64,000 nucleotides of DNA from Caldicellulosiruptor diazotrophicus (GTDB taxonomy: Bacteria; Bacillota; Thermoanaerobacteria; Caldicellulosiruptorales; Caldicellulosiruptoraceae): the NCBI RefSeq assembly GCF_017347585.1, contig NZ_AP024480.1, positions 1,572,001-1,636,000 of the forward strand, in the 5' to 3' direction. The notes under the pieces are model-generated. The model ran no database searches and was not told the DNA's origin. It saw nothing but the letters and a program-made list of their open reading frames with translations. The position numbers were made by a program, and so were the translations under genes. Of this stretch, positions 61,489 to 64,000 are shown in pieces (the first letter of the stretch is position 1; every line of letters begins with the position of its first letter).

Positions 61489-62739
61489 TTACACTTCCCA
61501 ACTTTCAAGGTATTTTTCCTGCTCAGGTGTGAGCTTGTCTATTTCAACCCCAAGAGACCTTAATTTAACTTTGGCAACAAATTTGTCAATCTCCTCTGGA
61601 ACATTATATACTTTCTTTTCCAATTGCTTGTGATTTTTTGCAACATATATACTCGACAGTGCTTGAATAGCAAATGACATATCCATAATCTCAATTGGGT
61701 GCCCATCTGCTGCGGCAAGGTTGACAAGCCTTCCCTCTGCTATTACAAAAACTTCATTGCCATTTTCAAGAACATATCCCTGGATATTCTTTCTTGCTTC
61801 GTACTTCTTGACTGCCTTTTTCTCAAGCGTATCAATATCAATTTCAACATTAAAATGTCCGCTATTACACAAGATAGCTCCATCTTTCATATGCAAGATA
61901 TGTTCGTACCTTATTACGTCCCTGCACCCTGTCGCAGTAACAAATATATCACCAAACTTTGCAGCATCTTGCATCCTCATTACCTCAAATCCCTCCATAT
62001 ACGCTTCCAAAGCCTTGATCGGGTCAACCTCTACAACTATCACTTTTGCACCAAGTCCTTTAGCTCTTTTTGCGATTCCCTTGCCACAAAAACCATATCC
62101 TGCAACAACAACATACTTGCCTGCAACTGTTATATTTGTGGTTCTCATTATCCCATCCCAAGTAGACTGACCAGTTCCAATTCGATTGTCAAAAAGATGT
62201 TTGCAAAAAGCATTATTGACAGCAATCATTGGGAATTTGAGCTTGCCTTCCCTTTCAAGCGCTTTGATCCTTATTACACCTGTTGTTGTCTCTTCACATC
62301 CACCAATTATTCTGCTTGCTAAATCTTCGCGTTTTGTGTGAAGAAGATATGTTAAATCTCCTCCATCGTCAATTATAAGGTCTATATCATTTTCAAGAGT
62401 TTTCTCAAGATGATTAAAATATTCGGATGTATCCACACCTCTTATCGCAAATACTTCAATGCCCTCATGAACAAGAGCGCTTGCAACATCATCTTGAGTA
62501 GATAAAGGATTCGATCCTGTGACAAAAACATTACTGCCTAAGTCTTTCAAAAGCAGAGCAAGGTTTGCTGTCTTTGCCTCAAGATGAACAGAAATTGCTA
62601 TATTAAAGCCTTTAAGAGGTTTTTTATTTTCGTATTCTTTTTTTATTTGATTCAAAATAGGCATAAACCTTCTTGCCCAATTAATTTTTTTGAGCCCATC
62701 TTCCCACAAAGAATAATCTTTGATAATTGACAATAGCAT
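61489..62739 (-). CDS. ahcY: adenosylhomocysteinase
   Basis: Hydrolyses SAH to homocysteine and adenosine, with tightly bound NAD. LEAKTANLALLLKDLG and IDDGGDLTYLLHT line the active site; VVAGYGFCGKGIAKRAKGLGA is the NAD Rossmann motif; the end KVKLRSLGVEIDKLTPEQ is family-like. 416 residues. The ATG at 62739 follows AAAAAGGGTG closely; a TTG a few codons on is an alternative. Shares a transcript with the deaminase gene. Confidence 0.93.
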   Translation of the reverse strand: MLLSIIKDYSLWEDGLKKINWARRFMPILNQIKKEYENKKPLKGFNIAISVHLEAKTANLALLLKDLGSNVFVTGSNPLSTQDDVASALVHEGIEVFAIRGVDTSEYFNHLEKTLENDIDLIIDDGGDLTYLLHTKREDLASRIIGGCEETTTGVIRIKALEREGKLKFPMIAVNNAFCKHLFDNRIGTGQSTWDGIMRTTNITVAGKYVVVAGYGFCGKGIAKRAKGLGAKVIVVEVDPIKALEAYMEGFEVMRMQDAAKFGDIFVTATGCRDVIRYEHILHMKDGAILCNSGHFNVEIDIDTLEKKAVKKYEARKNIQGYVLENGNEVFVIAEGRLVNLAAADGHPIEIMDMSFAIQALSSIYVAKNHKQLEKKVYNVPEEIDKFVAKVKLRSLGVEIDKLTPEQEKYLESWEV

Positions 62740-62770
62740 CACACCCTTTTTCGATTCATAGTTATTTTAC

Positions 62771-64000
62771 TTATCTATTTTTCTCCAAATCTTTGAACTT
62801 TGTATGTTTGTCCAGGAAAAGAAGTTCAATTGTACCAGTAGGTCCATTTCTGTGCTTTGCAATTATAAGCTCTGCTATGTGTTTTTTATCGGTGTCAGGA
62901 TTGTAATACTCATCCCTGTACAAAAACGCAACAATGTCAGCATCCTGCTCGATTGCCCCACTTTCACGAAGGTCAGAGAGAATCGGTCTGTGGTCAGCCC
63001 TTGTTTCAGGTGCGCGGGACAGCTGTGAAAGTGCAAGCACTGGGACATTTAGCTCTCTTGCCAAGGCCTTTAATGACCTTGAAATCTCGGCAATCTCCTG
63101 TTGTTTGCTTTCAAACCTGCCACGAGCAGTCATAAGCTGAAGATAATCAACCATCACAAGACCAAGCCCTTTCTCTTTGAGCTTGAGCCTTCTACACTTT
63201 GCTCTCATTTCAGAAACTGTTATAGCAGGTGTATCGTCAATATAAATTGGAGCGTTTGACAATAGTGCCAAAGCTTTTGCAAACTTTTTCCACTCTTCAT
63301 CTTCTAAGTTACCAGTACGAAGTTTGTGACTGTCTATCATTGCTTCTGAGCAAATCATACGAGTTACAAGCTGTTCTTTTGACATCTCGAGCGAAAATAT
63401 AGCAACAGGAACACCAGCACGCAGTGCTGCGTGTTGGACAATATTTAGCGCAAAGCTTGTCTTGCCCATTGCAGGTCTTGCTGCAATCAAAATCAGATCT
63501 GATGGTTGAAGACCTGCTGTCATTTTGTCAAATTCGGCAAATCCTGTAGGAACCCCTATTATATGCGATTTTCTGAGATATAGTTCTTCTATCTTGTTGT
63601 ATGTTTCAATTAAAATCTCTTTCAAATGCGAAAAATCTTTTGAATTTTTGTGAGAAATAACATTGAAGATTGTCTTTTCAGCAAAATCGACTATGTCTTC
63701 AACTCTCTCTGTCTGGCTCTTACACTTTTCAATAATCTTCATTGAAGAGTTTATGAGTTTTCGCAAAAGAGACTTTTCTTCAACAATCTTAGCATAATAT
63801 GTAGCATTTGCAGTTGTTGGGGTATTTATCACAAGGTTTGTCAGATACTCACTTCCTCCAACTGCATCGAATGTCCCTCTCTCTCTCAATCTTTCAGCCA
63901 CAGTTATGACATCTATAGGCTTGCCTTCTTCAAAAAGGTCCATGATAGAAGCAAAAATTTCTTTTAGCTGTGGTGTTGCAAAATCATCTTCTGTCAAAAT
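62771..64000 (-). CDS. dnaB: replicative DNA helicase DnaB (5' end outside window)
   Basis: 410 codons are visible, open to the right edge. The remaining N-terminal domain part starts in DDFATPQLKEIFASIMDLF; the RecA-like motor has Walker A AARPAMGKTSFALNI, Walker B GLVMVDYLQLM, and SQLSRAPETRADHRP and DLRESGAIEQDADIV further on. It unwinds DNA ahead of the fork as a hexamer and interacts with DnaG. No intein is present in this part. Confidence 0.96.
   Translation of the reverse strand: MLTEDDFATPQLKEIFASIMDLFEEGKPIDVITVAERLRERGTFDAVGGSEYLTNLVINTPTTANATYYAKIVEEKSLLRKLINSSMKIIEKCKSQTERVEDIVDFAEKTIFNVISHKNSKDFSHLKEILIETYNKIEELYLRKSHIIGVPTGFAEFDKMTAGLQPSDLILIAARPAMGKTSFALNIVQHAALRAGVPVAIFSLEMSKEQLVTRMICSEAMIDSHKLRTGNLEDEEWKKFAKALALLSNAPIYIDDTPAITVSEMRAKCRRLKLKEKGLGLVMVDYLQLMTARGRFESKQQEIAEISRSLKALARELNVPVLALSQLSRAPETRADHRPILSDLRESGAIEQDADIVAFLYRDEYYNPDTDKKHIAELIIAKHRNGPTGTIELLFLDKHTKFKDLEKNR

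Overview
The window is a low-GC chromosome segment from a Firmicute. The conserved block rnhB-rbgA-rplS-trmD-rimM-khpA-rpsP-ffh-ylxM is typical of Clostridia/Bacilli. AT-rich coding, strong AGGAGG ribosome sites and the overall gene set suggest a thermophilic anaerobe, probably Caldicellulosiruptor or a relative; this is recognition of style, not a database match.

Layout. 0.3-5.9 kb: ribosome/SRP operon on the minus strand with an intact sigma-A promoter. 5.9-7.4 kb: a decayed IS256-family element with an 8-bp target duplication inserted just upstream of that promoter. 7.6-9.2 kb: secreted zinc metalloprotease and a membrane-anchored partner. 9.4-12.4 kb: a GntR(YtrA)-type ABC operon with a 26-bp palindromic operator. 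12.5-13.9 kb: gltX. 14-17.2 kb: galT-galK-galE. 17.3-21.5 kb: PocR/AraC regulator, DUF523/TudS-like protein, engB, lon. 21.6-25.4 kb: anaerobic glycerol-3-phosphate dehydrogenase genes with a leader terminator and a convergent glpP antiterminator gene. 25.4-27.6 kb: a 4-Cys small protein, an iron alcohol dehydrogenase, an azoreductase.

27.7-57.3 kb is accessory DNA. It holds secreted proteins, a candidate RiPP locus (33.7-44.6 kb), nested insertion sequences, an MMPL transporter and a candidate secreted toxin with a partner gene. It is organised as cargo modules separated by direct repeats. One repeat family is the 3' end of the MMPL transporter gene plus its terminator and the following sigma-A promoter (near 33.1, 37.7, 48.1 and 49.7 kb, and promoter-only at 29.7 kb). 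The other is the 3' end of tyrS plus its terminator (57.4 kb genuine; tails near 55.8 and 53.1 kb). I see no integrase.

The candidate RiPP locus contains a 24-residue precursor peptide (37457-37531, minus strand) with a YxxPxV leader motif, a PqqD-like recognition protein, two paralogous radical SAM/SPASM enzymes, an MFS transporter and, upstream, a nucleotidyltransferase with a carbohydrate-binding-like tail and two ABC exporter half-transporters. The precursor has no Cys, Ser/Thr or Trp in its last ten residues, so thioether chemistry is excluded and the modification is open. An IS110-like element, itself interrupted by an IS256-like element, has cut off the upstream end.

57.4-64 kb returns to core genes on the minus strand: tyrS, murJ, a SAH/MTA deaminase-type amidohydrolase, ahcY and the 3' part of dnaB.
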